A stretch of DNA of 64,000 nt from Flammulina velutipes (lineage: Eukaryota > Basidiomycota > Agaricomycetes > Agaricales > Physalacriaceae). How positions within the stretch are numbered: position 1 is the stretch's first letter; the number at the start of each line of letters is the position of its first letter. Below the pieces are notes generated by a model. It was not told the DNA's origin. It saw nothing but the letters and a program-made list of their open reading frames with translations, and searched no databases. Below are positions 33,096 through 44,495 of the stretch, piece after piece. The DNA is taken from NCBI GenBank assembly GCA_011800155.1, contig CM022370.1, forward strand, positions 2,170,001-2,234,000, written 5' to 3'. The translations under genes and the position numbers were made by a program.

Positions 33096-34946
33096 TCAAG
33101 CAAGAGATCCCTATGACACGTCAGTACATTCAGACAGTGAAGTAGAGAACGCTAAACGTACCATAGGATCCCACACAGGGAAGACAGTAGCATCTCCTCC
33201 GTCAAAGATTTCTACAAGCCTCTTCGGCGCCAGCGCACGGGGTACGACTACTTGATAGACGAACCTATGGAGCAAGTCAGATAACCTCACACTTGTCCAT
33301 TACTGGATAACTCACTGCTCGAACCAAGCATCGGTCATCAGGAAATAACCCTTGTTGCCCGGATCATCACCCCACGAGTTCTCGACCTTGTATCGGACGG
33401 GATTGCCATCCTGGTCGAGGTGGACTGCAGTGATGACCATGGCGTGGGTCATGGCAGACTCGCTGACCTGCAGGCGTTCGGCCTTTGTCAAACCGAGTTT
33501 GATGTCGAAAGCACTCTGGGAAAAAAAGAACCACTCTGAGAGAAAGAACCCAATGATAGGCTGAGGGAAAATACCTCATATTTGTAGAGAGAAGAATCCA
33601 TGATACCTGCGCCACTGTCTGAAGACTGACCGACATCACACCCAAAGAAGACGGGAACACCAGCTTTGATCATCTAAAGGTCGTTAGGTAAAGGTCTACA
33701 TTCGGTAGGGTCCAACTTGCCTTTACGACAGCTGCCTTCATGTTCTCAATCTCCGTATTGACATCTGTGAAGGCTCGTTAGACAAATGTGAGAAGAGCAC
33801 AGATGACAGCCCACATTTGACGGGTCTTCCTCCCCAGATGTTGCCGAGCTTGTCCACTGTGTAGAGCTTAGAGTACGCGTTACGGGGGTCGTTTATCAGA
33901 GAGAACGAATCCTTGGGCTGTATGATGACAAGTCAATCAATGTATGATGAACGAAACACGACACACTTACGTGGTAAGGCTTCGCAGCGTACTTTTCCAA
34001 GAAGTCAGTCGGTGTGCCCTCGAAGCGGCCCACCTTGTTGTCCGTGTCGTAGTACTCCCACACAAACTTCTTATCGGGCATGGGAGGAACTCCAAGAGTG
34101 GCGGTCATAATGTTGTACACCTCCTTCATGAGACGCTCCTTCTCTGCCCTCAAAGTCGATGTAACGACTTCGGGGGAAAGAGATTTCTCCTTGAGCGAAT
34201 TGGCCAGCCGGCGCAAGATCAACGCGTCTTCCCTCAGTTTAGTCTTCAGAAGCGTGTTGAGAGGGCCAGAGAGGGACGAATGCAAGGACTCGGGATAGAC
34301 GTCTTGGGGAACGACACCGTATTTCTCCAAAAGGTTGACGGACATGTCCCATTGGCCACCATCACTGATAAGGTCGCCAGCAAGGGTGTACACAGTCCTA
34401 TCGTCGAGAGGCCTGTCCGCGAGCTCGATGGAGAGTTCTAGATAGTAGTTTGACTTGTTGAGCTTATCCCAGAAGAAGAGGTAGGACTATGGCAACATGT
34501 AAGCTTCATTCAAGCAGAGTTAACGCAATACGCACTTGGGACAACTGGAATTCCTTGAGCTTGAGCTTCTTCATGACATCGTAACGGAGAACGTTGGTGG
34601 TAGCAAAGAGCCAGCAGCGCCCACTGGACTTCTGGTTGGTGACTGGGCCAGTCTTGAAGTCGATTTCGTGGTTGAAGACGTGGGTGTCGGAGATGACGGA
34701 TGAGCGGGAGATGAGAGCTGAACGGATGTTGGAATGGTTGAGGATAGTACGAGCCAGCTGTGCCTTTGGGTCAGCCTCGACCTCTGACTCCCAGTCGACG
34801 ACGTTGGTCAACGATAGAGAACCGTCGGGAGATTTGGCGGTCCGTAGAGATGCAGAGGCCATGTCAGAGCTGAGGTTGTCGACCGAGTATTTCTCGTTAA
34901 TGTCGTTGGCAGAGGCCTCTGCTGGACGAGATGAAGAGGAACCCAT
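33096..34946 (-). CDS. BLH1: bleomycin hydrolase-type cysteine aminopeptidase (C1B)
   Basis: ATG 34946 (MGSSSSRPAEASAND) to TGA 33096-33098, about 500 residues in several exons. Peptidase C1B motifs are complete: the oxyanion glutamine and nucleophilic cysteine in VTNQKSSGRCWLF, histidine in SAMTHAMVITA, asparagine in YKVENSWGDDPG, and the final exon closing as VWDPMGSLA, as in yeast and human homologues whose C-terminus sits in the active site. The hexameric enzyme trims peptides and inactivates bleomycin. The start could carry an N-myristoyl signal (MGSSSS), which is an inference. Symbol follows yeast BLH1/LAP3. Confidence 0.93.
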
Positions 34947-35254
34947 AAGTGCGTGGTGGTGGTGGTAGCAAGTCAAAAGAGATGATAACGAAACGTGTTA
35001 GATAGGCATTGCAATACGCATATGGCCGTGAGTACCTTAACGGTCATCGTTCTTGGTAATTCAACCATGCATTCTGCCAGACATAAATAAGCGAGCACGC
35101 GTTTACTGATGGATATGTCTCTAGCGCGTAGTCTCCATACTTTGGTAAGTTATAGCATCGTCCATAGAAGTAACATTACAACCTAGTAGAATGGTCCATG
35201 CATCCGGTCAATAATATAATGATAAGACATCGTACATCATGCATGCATGGTAGC
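34947..35254. other. intergenic gap, bleomycin hydrolase promoter
   Basis: About 310 bases upstream of bleomycin hydrolase and downstream of the next minus-strand gene. No feature other than a promoter and a 3' UTR is expected, and none is seen. Confidence 0.5.
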
Positions 35255-36418
35255 TCATTCAAAAGGATTCGTCCGTCCGGCCTGCAACAAGATCATCAGA
35301 TATACACTCAAGAAGCACCGAGCACCCAAGCTTACCTGATGCCCTCCACTCTCAGTACAGCCGCACAGCCATTCGTGCCACCATCTGAATTTGGGCGGGT
35401 CTTCGTCCATCTGTTTGTTAGCAGCAGAGACAGTCGGCGGTGCTCTAGCAGATGGCGGTGCGCTGGTTGGCGGTGGCGGAGTACGCGGTGGAGGCAAATC
35501 TAAAGGTTGTGGCGCGCCGGGCGGTGCTGGATGGGTCGAAGGTAAAGACAAGTCAGACGAAGGATTCATGACGGCCGTTTGTTGGAATTGGTGGCTGTCG
35601 GAGAAGGGCGACGTGATTTCCGAGGGGGCGTCGAATGGATTGTGACCGACAAAGGGAACGGCAGAGTTCGGCGTGCTTGGGGACGTTGGCCGGGAAGTGA
35701 CTGCCTCGAGCGCTACAGCATCTAGAGAGTCTGTGGACTGCAGCTTGGTATGGTGATGCGGCGAATATCGCGAGCTCTGCCCAGCGGTCTTGGTCGACGA
35801 CCAGAGCAGACTCGCGCGTCGGCCAACGTCAGATACGATGGACGAAGTAGGCGAGTGCAATGTCCCTTCGCGCGTCGTCGACAGCCGCGCATTTTTTCGT
35901 CGTTGGCGTTCTGCGATTTCCCATCGTTTTAAAGTCTGTAACAGCCGTTTGTATGCGTTCGCTTGAGGTCGGTCATTGCGGACGTACCTCTTCTACACGC
36001 CTAGTTTCTGCATCGTCTTCCGTCGTTGGGGGATACTTGCCTGCACTGGTGGGTTCGAATGTGTCGTCCTCGTCGTCCTCGTAGTCTTCGAGCGTCACTA
36101 TGCCCCCTCTCGACGTCATGGCCTGCAAATTGATGGTCAACGAGCGCGCGCGGTTTTAAACCATTCAACACTCACTTCGTCGCCATTTCCTGCCTGAAGT
36201 CCGGGGGAGAACGCGCGGCCAATGGGTGTTTCAGGATATACAGAATAGTCGACTGGATTGGTGGTTGCTCTCTGCTTTCCTTTGGCGTTTCGTGGTGGTA
36301 AGGCGTCCGTAGAGTCGACATCTGACGGTGAAACGCGAGATACGTCCTGCTCAGAGGTCGCCGGCGTCGACAACGACCGCTGCGGGATGACCGTCTCCAT
36401 TGAGGAGATTGACGCCAT
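35255..36418 (-). CDS. Ser/Pro-rich protein of unknown function
   Basis: ATG 36418 (MASISSMETVIPQRSLSTP) to TGA 35255-35257. Four exons; splice joins are GDE to AMTSRGG, then EE to TLKRWEIAERQRRKN, then GHQ to AGRTNPFE. The protein is about 330 residues, mostly disordered, with an acidic ELEDYEDDEDD-like patch, a basic helix (KRWEIAERQRRKNARLS), a proline-rich stretch (TPPPPTSAPPSARAPP) and a Trp/Cys-rich C-terminal end (FRWWHEWLCGCTESGGHQ). The tail WWHEWLCGC followed by AGRTNPFE looks like a conserved short module and may be a membrane or lipid-interacting anchor. I do not recognise the family. Confidence 0.6.
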
Positions 36419-36672
36419 AGTAAGAACCAAGTCTCGTTTTGGAAATCGCTCGTGGGAATCCTTTTCTTCGTGCACTGCAACGCCTAAGTTGGTCTACTCG
36501 CCCTGCTCAGCGCTAAAAATATGGGCGCAGTGGGAAAGAGTGGCCGCCTCTGAGACTCGCGGAAAGTAATACCCACGAAAATGCTAGGCCGAAGTGTGGC
36601 GTATTTCACAATTGTCATCATACATACCTAATGATTATAATCTAGAGCAACATACACTGGTACAGTTTACCA

Positions 36673-38012
36673 TTAATCTCTATAGCTACGCCCTTGTTCT
36701 GGCTCCAGCGACCCCGTCAAACTGTCGTTTACATACCTCAGACTAGACGCTTTCACCGCCTGAGGCGGCACATTCGCGACCGAATTTTCAGTATACGTAC
36801 TGCTTCGCGCACTGTTGTTCCCCATCGACATGATCGAGTACCGCGCAGTCTCCCGCATCTGGGTAAGGCTTTGGTGGAAAGCGTTCTAGTTATCAACCGA
36901 TTAGCTTCCCCGCCCCGCGGCCAATCGACAAAACGCTACCTGTTCCCGCCAGTACTGCAACCGCTTATCTCTTTCTTCGTCCCTTTGCGAACGATGCAAC
37001 CAAAAAAGGCCCAAGAGGATCGCAAACATTCCTATTTCGATTCTTTTGAGAAACCTGTCCGAAGGAGAAATAACGAGTTTCTCACCTCCAAATATTCCGA
37101 GGCACACAAGGACGTACACCCATGCACCGAAATGCCGCGGCGTTTTAGGGCTTTCTCCGCATCGACCACTGCTGAGACAGTTATAAGACGAACACCTGTA
37201 ATCGAGATGTCAGAAAGAGAAGCAATATCCGAGGATAACGTACTCCTTGTCCGCTTCGCAAGCTTCGGCCAGACTCTTGTCTCGAAGGCACCTGAGTTGT
37301 TGAGAATCGCAGTATAATCCCAAGCGACAATTTCCGCTGTGAAATGAAGGTGAATGAATAAACGAGTGCTAAGGACCTGGCCAATTACCGAGAAACGACA
37401 TCGATGAATTCTTGGTTCGTTCCATAGGCAATGTATGCGACGTTTTCGACGGCGCAGGATTCCCCTTCTGTCACGTTGGCCCACCTAAGGGCACTGTCAG
37501 AGACGCCGCATCGAAGGAAATCTGCAGGACGAACATGCATACTGCGTTGATACAGACAGATCCGTTGACGTTCAATCCAATCTCGCTTCTGTCGGCGAGT
37601 TCTCTGTAGTTCGGAGGTCCTTCGCATTGATCTGCGCGAGAATTTGAGAAACGCGATATCGAGGAACCGGTGTGAACATACCATCTCTGTTCAGCTGGCA
37701 AGCGCTTCCCACCGGCTGAACAGGCAGACAGTTATCTTGCTCGTCTGGACAAAACGACCCGCGAGCACACTTGGGCGGGACATCGTCCGCACGAGCATCA
37801 TATCCAAACGGAAATTCATCCTTTCGACAGCCTTTATACGCGCAAGTCGAGTTGGACGCGCAGAACGTTTTCGAATTGCACTCGCTCCAGAATTGGTACG
37901 TCCCGATTTGCAGTCGACTGTTACTCTGAGAGCACGGCTCGCCCCAGTTTGAAGAGCCAGCATAGACGAGCCGAGAGACGACGAGGAGAACGGCGGGAAG
38001 AAGGGAAAGCAT
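36673..38012 (-). CDS. cysteine-rich type I membrane protein, unknown function
   Basis: ATG 38012 opens a signal peptide (MLSLLPAVLLVVSRLVYA). The outer domain has about 20 cysteines in repeated C-x(4-9)-C groups (ECNSKTFCASNSTCAYKGC, NCLPVQPVGSACQL, CRLGLYCDSQQLRCL, ECSSYNCLSSGRCG). A membrane helix (WVYVLVCLGIFG, MFAILLGLFWL) is followed by a basic cytosolic tail (HRSQRDEERDKRLQYWREQ) and a Ser/Asn-rich end. Six exons are predicted; the intron after VCM joins to WANVTEGESC. The pattern matches Agaricomycete surface proteins of unknown role, perhaps sensors or adhesion proteins. Confidence 0.65.
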
Positions 38013-38068
38013 TATTCACGTAGACAGACGGCACATGGAAGAGCGAAAGCAAGAAGGGAATGCGTTGT

Positions 38069-39154
38069 TTACATAAGTACACATCCTTCGTCATCACGTT
38101 CAAGCCGGCGAGAAATCTCATCGGGTGCGACGCCACCTCGTCCACTGCCATTGATTTCTACGACGAGAACTCCTGCGTTCTCTGGATCGACATTGGCCGT
38201 CAAGGCGTGTCTGGAAATCGGTTGAGGACGAGAACGAGGGAATTGAAGTAGACGTTACTTTTGCATTAAATCCTCGATGGCAGGCTTAATCTTAGCAGAG
38301 CCACCGCTAGAATGGAGGCCTTTACCTAAGAAAGAATAAGGTCAAACTGGAGACAGGCTTGCGCTTCTATACTTACCGACAATAAGGCGGACTTCACGGT
38401 CGCCCCGCTTTTTAGCTTGCTGAATAGCAAGGTCTGTCTGAGCAATTGCTTCCTTAACATAAAGGCCATGTAGATCAATCTCTCCGGGTTCGCTATCCTG
38501 TAAACCAAAGTCAGTTCCCCATATTCACACCCAGAGAAACAGAAAAAACCCACCCGGTTATTCTCTGTGGCGCCACTAATTAATCACGGTTTTCCAGACA
38601 CACAAACACCAAAACGCACCGACATAAATCCAATCACTCGCTTTCTTATTCAACGCCTCCATCTGGCGTTGATGTTCCTTTCCTTGGTTAGAAAGCTCTT
38701 TCGCTTTCGCGCCATCTCCCCGCGAGTATGCCTCGTGGCTCTCTTGGAAACAACGAGCCATGGCGTCTCCTTCACGGTTGGCATCATCGCGCAGGCTTCT
38801 GTAGTGATCGTTTTGCTGATTTTTCTGATTATCATCCTGTATGAACGACTCGTCAATAAAACAATGGGTTGCAACGCGCTAAATGATTATTACCTCGTAT
38901 TTGTGGAATCGTCCTGGTGAAGCGGCCTGATGCTGCGGTTTCGGGGAGGTTGGATGGGAGGGGGCGTGGGATGGAGGATATTGTGCAGGTTGGCCGTTCG
39001 CATGGCCACCATGCTGTTGCTGTTTGTGCGGCTTATGAGGCGCTTGTTGACTGGGCTTATGAGGCGTAGGTTGTTGCTGTTCTTGATGCTTGTCCGAAGA
39101 ACCACATATCAGGTTAACGATGTTACTAAATATCTTCAAGAAAAAGCCAGACAT
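38069..39154 (-). CDS. Smr-domain protein with DUF1771
   Basis: ATG 39154 (MSGFFLKIFSNIVNLICG) to TAA 38069-38071, about 240 residues in five exons. A hydrophobic N-terminal helix and His/Gln/Pro-rich segment precede DUF1771 (RSLRDDANREGDAMARCFQ, AYSRGDGAKAKELSNQGKEH) and an Smr domain (EIDLHGLYVKEAIAQTDLAI, VRLIVGKGLHSSGG, ILVVEINGSGRGG-like end). Smr domains bind or cut nucleic acids; this DUF1771-Smr pair is typical of eukaryotic proteins. The LHGL and GKG motifs are present. The N-terminal helix could anchor the protein to a membrane. Confidence 0.85.
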
Positions 39155-39286
39155 GATGGTAGAAGCAGAGTAAAGGTGGAGCAAGTACGTATCAGGTTCG
39201 TAGGAATAATGCAACACGTGGATTGAAAATAATAGGAGATGTATCAGATTACAGTACTTTCAATGAACAAGATAGAGCATTCCTTG

Positions 39287-40173
39287 CTAAATCTCCATAC
39301 CAACGAGTACAAAGGCAGGATCGGCCTTGAACGGAGGTTTGGTTACGACGCTGCCTCCGACGTACATGAAGGCGTGGAGCAGTTCACCAAGGTGAGGGGA
39401 CGAACGTTCCAAAACGATGACCAGAGCAGAGCATTGCAGCTGCTCGTCTGCAAGATCCAATAACGCGACGACGCTGGGGAACACAGTCAGTCAGGGCAGA
39501 ACAAAATCAGTATTATTGGGACGTACCTTTCTCTCAGACTGACCAGTCTGGCGCTCTTGCCGTCGACGTAGAGGGTCTTGGACTTCCCAGGCATGTCCAA
39601 AACCATCCCATTGAAGTCCGAGTCGAGATTGGGAGCAGAAATGTTGACCCGTTTGGCGTACGGCAAGGCGGCGAGGCCTTCTTTGGGAAAGACGGTCATG
39701 AGAAAGTCGAGAGCGTCCTTGTCGTCACATCCGAAGTCAGAGCCGCTGAGGCTGCATTCACTTCCGCCGTCGGGGGTCAACGGCGGAGTGTTAAGCTCCG
39801 AAGAGGATCTAGCGGGGATAGGACGAGGAACAGCGGCAAGATAGTCAAATGCCGAGTTGGAAATATTGTTTTCTGGCGAAGAAGAGGGGGAATAGGGAAT
39901 GGAAATGCGCGCCACACTGCCTGTCACACAGTGCGACGACCCTCGGTCGGGAGGGCATTTTGACTTGGGGGCGTCAAAAACGCCACTGAGATAAAAGTAA
40001 GTAATTGGAGCAGGGAGATAGAACGGAATACTCACCCCGGGTCCGCCAGAGAACGTAGTGGAGTAGTAGTACATATCGTCGTTGCCCTCCATTTGGCAAA
40101 CAGCGAGGACGCTAGGATCAAGAGAGAATGCAGCCCCATCTCCAACAGTCTGACGACCGTTGCTGTTATCCAT
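39287..40173 (-). CDS. OAZ1: ornithine decarboxylase antizyme, made by +1 frameshifting
   Basis: Exon 1 40173-40036, exon 2 from 39985, exon 3 ends at the stop 39287-39289. After splicing, the first frame runs MDNSNGRQTVGDG...FSGGPGWRF and stops at TGA (39976-39974). A +1 shift at TTT-TGA, by skipping the T at 39976, opens the second frame (DAPKSKCPPDRGS). Its end is unmistakable antizyme: VALLDLADEQLQCSALVIVL, HAFMYVGGSVVTKPPF, DPAFVLVGMEI. Antizyme binds ornithine decarboxylase and targets it to the proteasome without ubiquitin, and blocks polyamine uptake; polyamines raise frameshifting. If the 50-nt intron 40035-39986 were kept, the frame would be open with no shift. Confidence 0.9.
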
Positions 40174-40702
40174 GTTAGCAGAGACTCAAAGGCAAGTAAA
40201 GAATATAACGAACGTGGGGCAGAGACTAGATTTCCGTTTTGTGAAATTGGACATTGAATTCAACGACATGGAGTGCCAACTTGATACGATTGCGGGTGAA
40301 GGTCTACAAAGGCGTTCGTTAGTGGCGCATAGATAAAAGTTAGCCGAAATGAACTCGCTTTCCAAAGTTTTCGAACGGTGGCGAGATGATGGTGTGAGAG
40401 TAAGACTAAGCAGTGCTCTTGGCGTTGGCCAGAACAAACAGTGCCACACCGGCATCTCGGCACGGCCATTCGCCCCTTGCGTCCGATACCGACCAAAATT
40501 TCGACGACAGCCTCCTCATCGTACCCTTTTGCGCTCTCCGTATCGTAAGTCGCTGTCTCGATTCTTCATCTACGCGCCATACAGGTCTCTACACTGCTTA
40601 TCGTGGTGTTTTTGCGGCGGAATTCACTGAGATGGCGCTGGATGGAGCTTCACAAGACAGGATAACGTTTACTGACTACTTGCATTCGACAGAAACTAAA
40701 CA
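40174..40702. other. divergent promoter region between antizyme and uS5
   Basis: About 530 bases between two divergently transcribed genes. A long open frame starting near 40413 runs into uS5, but that frame lacks a plausible start and reads through the uS5 first intron, so it is not coding here. Around 40547-40585 a GTAAG...ACAG stretch could be a 5' UTR intron of uS5, as often seen in ribosomal protein genes; this is only a suggestion. Confidence 0.5.
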
Positions 40703-40919
40703 ATGGCTGACGCTGCTCCCAGAGGACGAGGTGGATTTGGACGTGGACGTGGTGACCGGGGACGTGGACGTCGTGGAGCCCGTCGCGGAGCTCGCAAGGA
40801 CGAAGAGAAGGAATGGTGCGCGATCTCGTTTGACCCACTCGAAACTTCAAAATTCATTCCATCCCAGGGTTCCCGTCACCAAACTCGGACGCCTCGTAAA
40901 GGATGGCAAAATCAAGTCG

Positions 40920-40951
<32 letters not shown>

Positions 40952-41576
40952 GAAAGAGTACCAAGTGATCGACCTCTTCCTGCCCAAACTCAAGGATGAG
41001 GTTATGAAAATCATGCCCGTGCAGAAGCAGACGCGTGCCGGCCAGCGTACCCGCTTTAAGGCTTTCGTCGCCATCGGTGACTTTGACGGTCACGTCGGTC
41101 TCGGTGTCAAGTGCGCGAAGGAAGTCGCGACTGCCATCCGTGGCGCTATCATCATGGCAAAGTTGTCTGTGATACCCGTCCGCCGTGGTTACTGGGGTGC
41201 TGCTCTTGGTGAGCCTCACACCGTGCCTTCCAAGGTCAGCGGGAAGGTTGGATCTGTTATGTGCCGTCTCATTCCCGCACCACGGGGTACTGGTATCGTC
41301 GCCGCCCCTGCCTCCAAGCGCCTGCTCCAGCTTGCTGGTATCCAAGACGTATACACCCAATCGAAGGGTTCAACTGCCACCATGGGTAACTTCTTGAAAG
41401 CAACATTCGCAGCTGTACGTCCCCGTCGTAATCCTGTTCTTCAATCACTGACCTTCACGCAGATCACCAAAACATACGCCTTCCTTACACCCGATCTCTG
41501 GAGGGACATCCCCGTATCCAAGCTTCCCTTCGACGAGTACAGCGCTCATCTCCAGCTCACGGCGAAGAAGGCTTAG
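40703..41576 (+). CDS. RPS2: 40S ribosomal protein uS5 (S2)
   Basis: Exons 40703-40815, 40868-41414 and 41463-41576. ATG 40703 starts a Gly/Arg-rich tail ([20 protein letters not shown]) followed by the S5 fold: [59 protein letters not shown], and the C-terminal [14 protein letters not shown]. Length about 257 residues fits eukaryotic S2. The first intron separates the basic tail (KEEKEW-like end) from [14 protein letters not shown], a common position in this gene family. It is highly conserved and clearly functional. Confidence 0.96.
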
Positions 41577-41763
41577 ATGTACTGATTATCTCTGTCATGT
41601 TGTACTATTTTCGGCAACGCTTCTTTTACCGATTCCTTGCGTGTGTACCTCAAACCTGAATCTTCAAGACCACAAATACACTGACTGCCGTGCAACAGCA
41701 GACCGGATGATTGACAATACAAATCCACGAATACCAACAAACATGGCGAGATAAAAATACAGT

Positions 41764-42801
41764 TTACTTGCGTGAGCCTAACCATTCTACGATACCCTTG
41801 CTCGCTTTCATCCACAAACGACGGACTCGATCCCTGTTCGCTCCCGTCTCCTTAACAGGCTTCTTGCGCTCTGGTGTGATATCCATAAACGACGACAGCC
41901 CGTCCTTCTCATGCCGGAAATGCGTCGTCTGTGGTCGTGGTCGAGCTCGCGGCTCGGCTGCAGACAAGTGAGGAGACCGATATCCCCCAGCTCCCTTCAT
42001 AAACACCGACCGCGACGACGCAGAATGCCCTTGGCTGGTAAACTCCATCGAGACAGAACGTCCTTTGAGCAGCGATCGTCGTATAGGCTTTAGTTTGGTG
42101 TCCTGAGGTGCGCGAACAGGAGAGTCCAAAGAACAGTGGAACTTGAGCGATCTCATCTTGTGTACGGTCCGAGCGGAATCCTGTGTAGTGACAGGAACTG
42201 GGGCTGGTGCTGGCGTATAATACACGGACGCCCTTCGAGGTGTGGTAGGAGGATGCCGTACGACTGATTCTCTTTTGGACGCGCGAGGCGTCGCAGGGGA
42301 GCACGCCTCAAACCGTTTCGAAAGCCCATTGACCCTCCCATCCGGCGCGTAAAAAGAGTGATGATGCGTGCTCGCGGCCGGGGACGACGCGCTCTCCGAC
42401 ATATGCTTCGCCCGGCGGGGCGGTGGCTGCGAGAATCGGCTGTTCAGCGCGATGTCATGTCGGAACAGATGCTGCGTATCAGCGAAAGACGGCGCGCTTT
42501 CCATGCGTCTAAGCTGCGGGGTGGTGATACTAGGCGGCTGGGGAAACTCCATCTCGATATCCTGCAGCGACGACCTGTCCGACTCTGAATCATAGGCGAG
42601 CCCCGGACTCGAGCTGGAGCTGACCGGACTCGTCGTGCTCTCCGAGTTGTCTTCTCTGCTGAAGCCGAGGTTTAGGCAGTGTCGCCTGGCCTTTCTCGGG
42701 TCGGTTGGGGGATCTCTGAGATCGACTTGGAGGATCGTGAGCTGACGCCTGTCGAGCCTGTCGAGAATATTAGACGGCGAGACGCCCAACATTGGGTTCA
42801 T
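41764..42801 (-). CDS. Ser/Pro/Arg-rich protein of unknown function
   Basis: A single exon of 345 codons starting at ATG 42801 (MNPMLGVSPSNILDRLDRR). It has an N-terminal helix (SNILDRLDRRQLTILQVDL), then long Ser/Pro/Arg-rich disorder with several basic-proline sites (ATPRASKRES, PTTPRRASVYY, KPIRRSLLKGRSV), and ends with a short helix rich in Trp and basic residues (RVRRLWMKASKGIVEWLGSRK). No family is recognised. The (S/T)P(R/K) sites suggest control by proline-directed kinases; that is an inference. Its tail end faces uS5. Confidence 0.6.
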   Translation of the reverse strand: MNPMLGVSPSNILDRLDRRQLTILQVDLRDPPTDPRKARRHCLNLGFSREDNSESTTSPVSSSSSPGLAYDSESDRSSLQDIEMEFPQPPSITTPQLRRMESAPSFADTQHLFRHDIALNSRFSQPPPRRAKHMSESASSPAASTHHHSFYAPDGRVNGLSKRFEACSPATPRASKRESVVRHPPTTPRRASVYYTPAPAPVPVTTQDSARTVHKMRSLKFHCSLDSPVRAPQDTKLKPIRRSLLKGRSVSMEFTSQGHSASSRSVFMKGAGGYRSPHLSAAEPRARPRPQTTHFRHEKDGLSSFMDITPERKKPVKETGANRDRVRRLWMKASKGIVEWLGSRK

Positions 42802-43347
42802 GCGTACGGCTTTGACGTTCTGACGTGGGCATCGCGTAAATGTGGCGTCGGCGAGTCCAAAAGTGAATCCGAGTCATTAGATGGAAAGGCGTGGACCATT
42901 GAGAGGTGAATTTCGTGGGCGAGGTGCAGCGCGCGGTCGTAAAATGGGAAAGGAAAGGAAAGAGGTAGCCAGGCGGTAGTGAAAGGGAGAGAAGGGAAAG
43001 GCGGGAAGAAGAGGACTCGGGGAAGCTTGTATCCTCGGCTTCGGAATCAAACAAGCCACTACTGCTATATATGGGTCGGATAGAGCTGTGGCGCATATGT
43101 ATCTAGTTTAGTATTTCTTGCCTGCCGCTTTCTGGCAGGGTGCCTTACCAGAACACGCGCGGGATATCCAGCTTCTGTGTCACTCATTCGACTGGCAGAC
43201 TGGATTCAGAGGCACCCAGAAGGCCCGTCAGTTCATTTCCGCGCGTACTAGTCGTATATCGACGGCGGCAAGTATCTCAGTCAGGATTCCAAACCCACGT
43301 CGTACATTGACAATACATACATTGCTCCAAGTAATACATCGAGTCCA
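42802..43347. other. intergenic gap
   Basis: About 550 bases between two minus-strand genes. It holds the promoter of the Ser/Pro/Arg-rich gene and the 3' UTR of the next gene. No further gene, RNA or repeat is seen; open frames here lack splice sites. Confidence 0.5.
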
Positions 43348-44233
43348 TCACATCACATTCGGCGGCAAAGGAAAATCAGAAAGGTCCACCGAAACACTGG
43401 CCCCAAAGCTCAAAGCCGCCAGACTCTGCGAACTAGGATGATCTTTTCCCGCCCGCGGGTACGCCACAGTGAGGTGATGCCCCGACACCTCGTCCGCGTT
43501 CTCCAGGATAGGCGGTAGCTCAGGGAGATACAAGCTCCTCACCACCACCGCTCGCTGCACACGGTGGATCTGGTACTCCTCTTCCTCATCCTCGCTGTCC
43601 GTCGAGTGAGCAGAGCCGCCATTGATAGTCTCCATGCTCGTGACAGACGACCCATTCGCGCTCGGAGGGAATCTAGAGCTCGAAGCCATCGTGTCCAGCG
43701 AGCTCGAGTTGCTGCACGCCTGGAGTCTGCGCGAGAGGACGTTGGTCAAGTCCGCGGGAGCATCGATTTTGAGAAGGCAAGGTAGCGCGAAAGAGGCAGA
43801 GGTCGTACGTGAGTGGGAACGTCGCGAAGTGATGTCCTTCTCCGAATTCGAAGGCGAGACGATAGGGATGCTGTAGATCGAACAGGGCATAGATGTGCGC
43901 GATTCCGATTTCAGATAGTTCGTGTCAATGTCTTCCGCCTCCTGGATCTTCTCAGAATCTTCGCAGCCGACGATTGAAAAGTCGGAGGTTTCGAGGGAGT
44001 TGCTGGATCGCCTAGAGTGGATGAGGGCTTTGCGCGATGTTCGGCGGGAGCGCAGGCGTGAAATCGCGTAGACGACGGAGAAGACGACGGCGAGGCTGAG
44101 TAGCGCTGTGAGGGAAATGAAGAATATTTCTTTGCTAGACAGGGCGTGCACGGGAGTAGAATTATCTGTACGAAGGCGTTGTTAGTATCGACATACGCAG
44201 CGATGTTGAATACCCACCTTGATGTTCTAACAT
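43348..44233 (-). CDS. single-pass membrane protein with Ser-rich cytosolic tail
   Basis: Two exons: ATG 44233 gives MLEHQ, then an intron of about 67 bases joins to DNSTPVHALSSKEI. A membrane helix (IFFISLTALLSLAVVFSVVYAI) is followed at once by a basic stop (SRLRSRRTSRKALIHSRRSS) and a long Ser/Glu-rich cytosolic tail that includes EDEEEEYQIHRVQRAVVV and ends near SVDLSDFPLPPNVM. The short outside N-terminus lacks a signal peptide, so it is a type III (signal-anchor) protein. No family is recognised; the C-terminal motif PLYLPELPPILENADEV-like may bind partners. Confidence 0.6.
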
Positions 44234-44495
44234 GATAGTTGATGGTAAGAGAAGTCTCGCGATCGCCCACCACTAGTGGCGCAGCGAGTATCCCAAATAA
44301 AAGTCATAAAAAAGTCATAAATTGGTGCAATGTGTGTGCCTACAGTACAGATAACAGTGAGGATATGCACGATTACGATAGCAACCAAGGAGAACCATTG
44401 ATATCCCGAATAAGATATATAATTTAGGGTGAAGGAGAGGACGCTACACGCTGGTGTGCACGCGGGTATAAAAGAAGGTGGTATGTGCTCAGCGC

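Noticed and set aside
39487..40173. intronless antizyme read as one frame without frameshift
   Set aside because: The frame is open, but the 50-base interval has strong GTGAGT and CTCAG signals and antizymes elsewhere need a +1 shift; kept as an alternative in the findings.
40413..40867. N-terminal extension of uS5 from the open frame starting upstream
   Set aside because: That frame runs through the first intron of uS5 and lacks the conserved GR-rich tail that starts at ATG 40703 in the spliced form.
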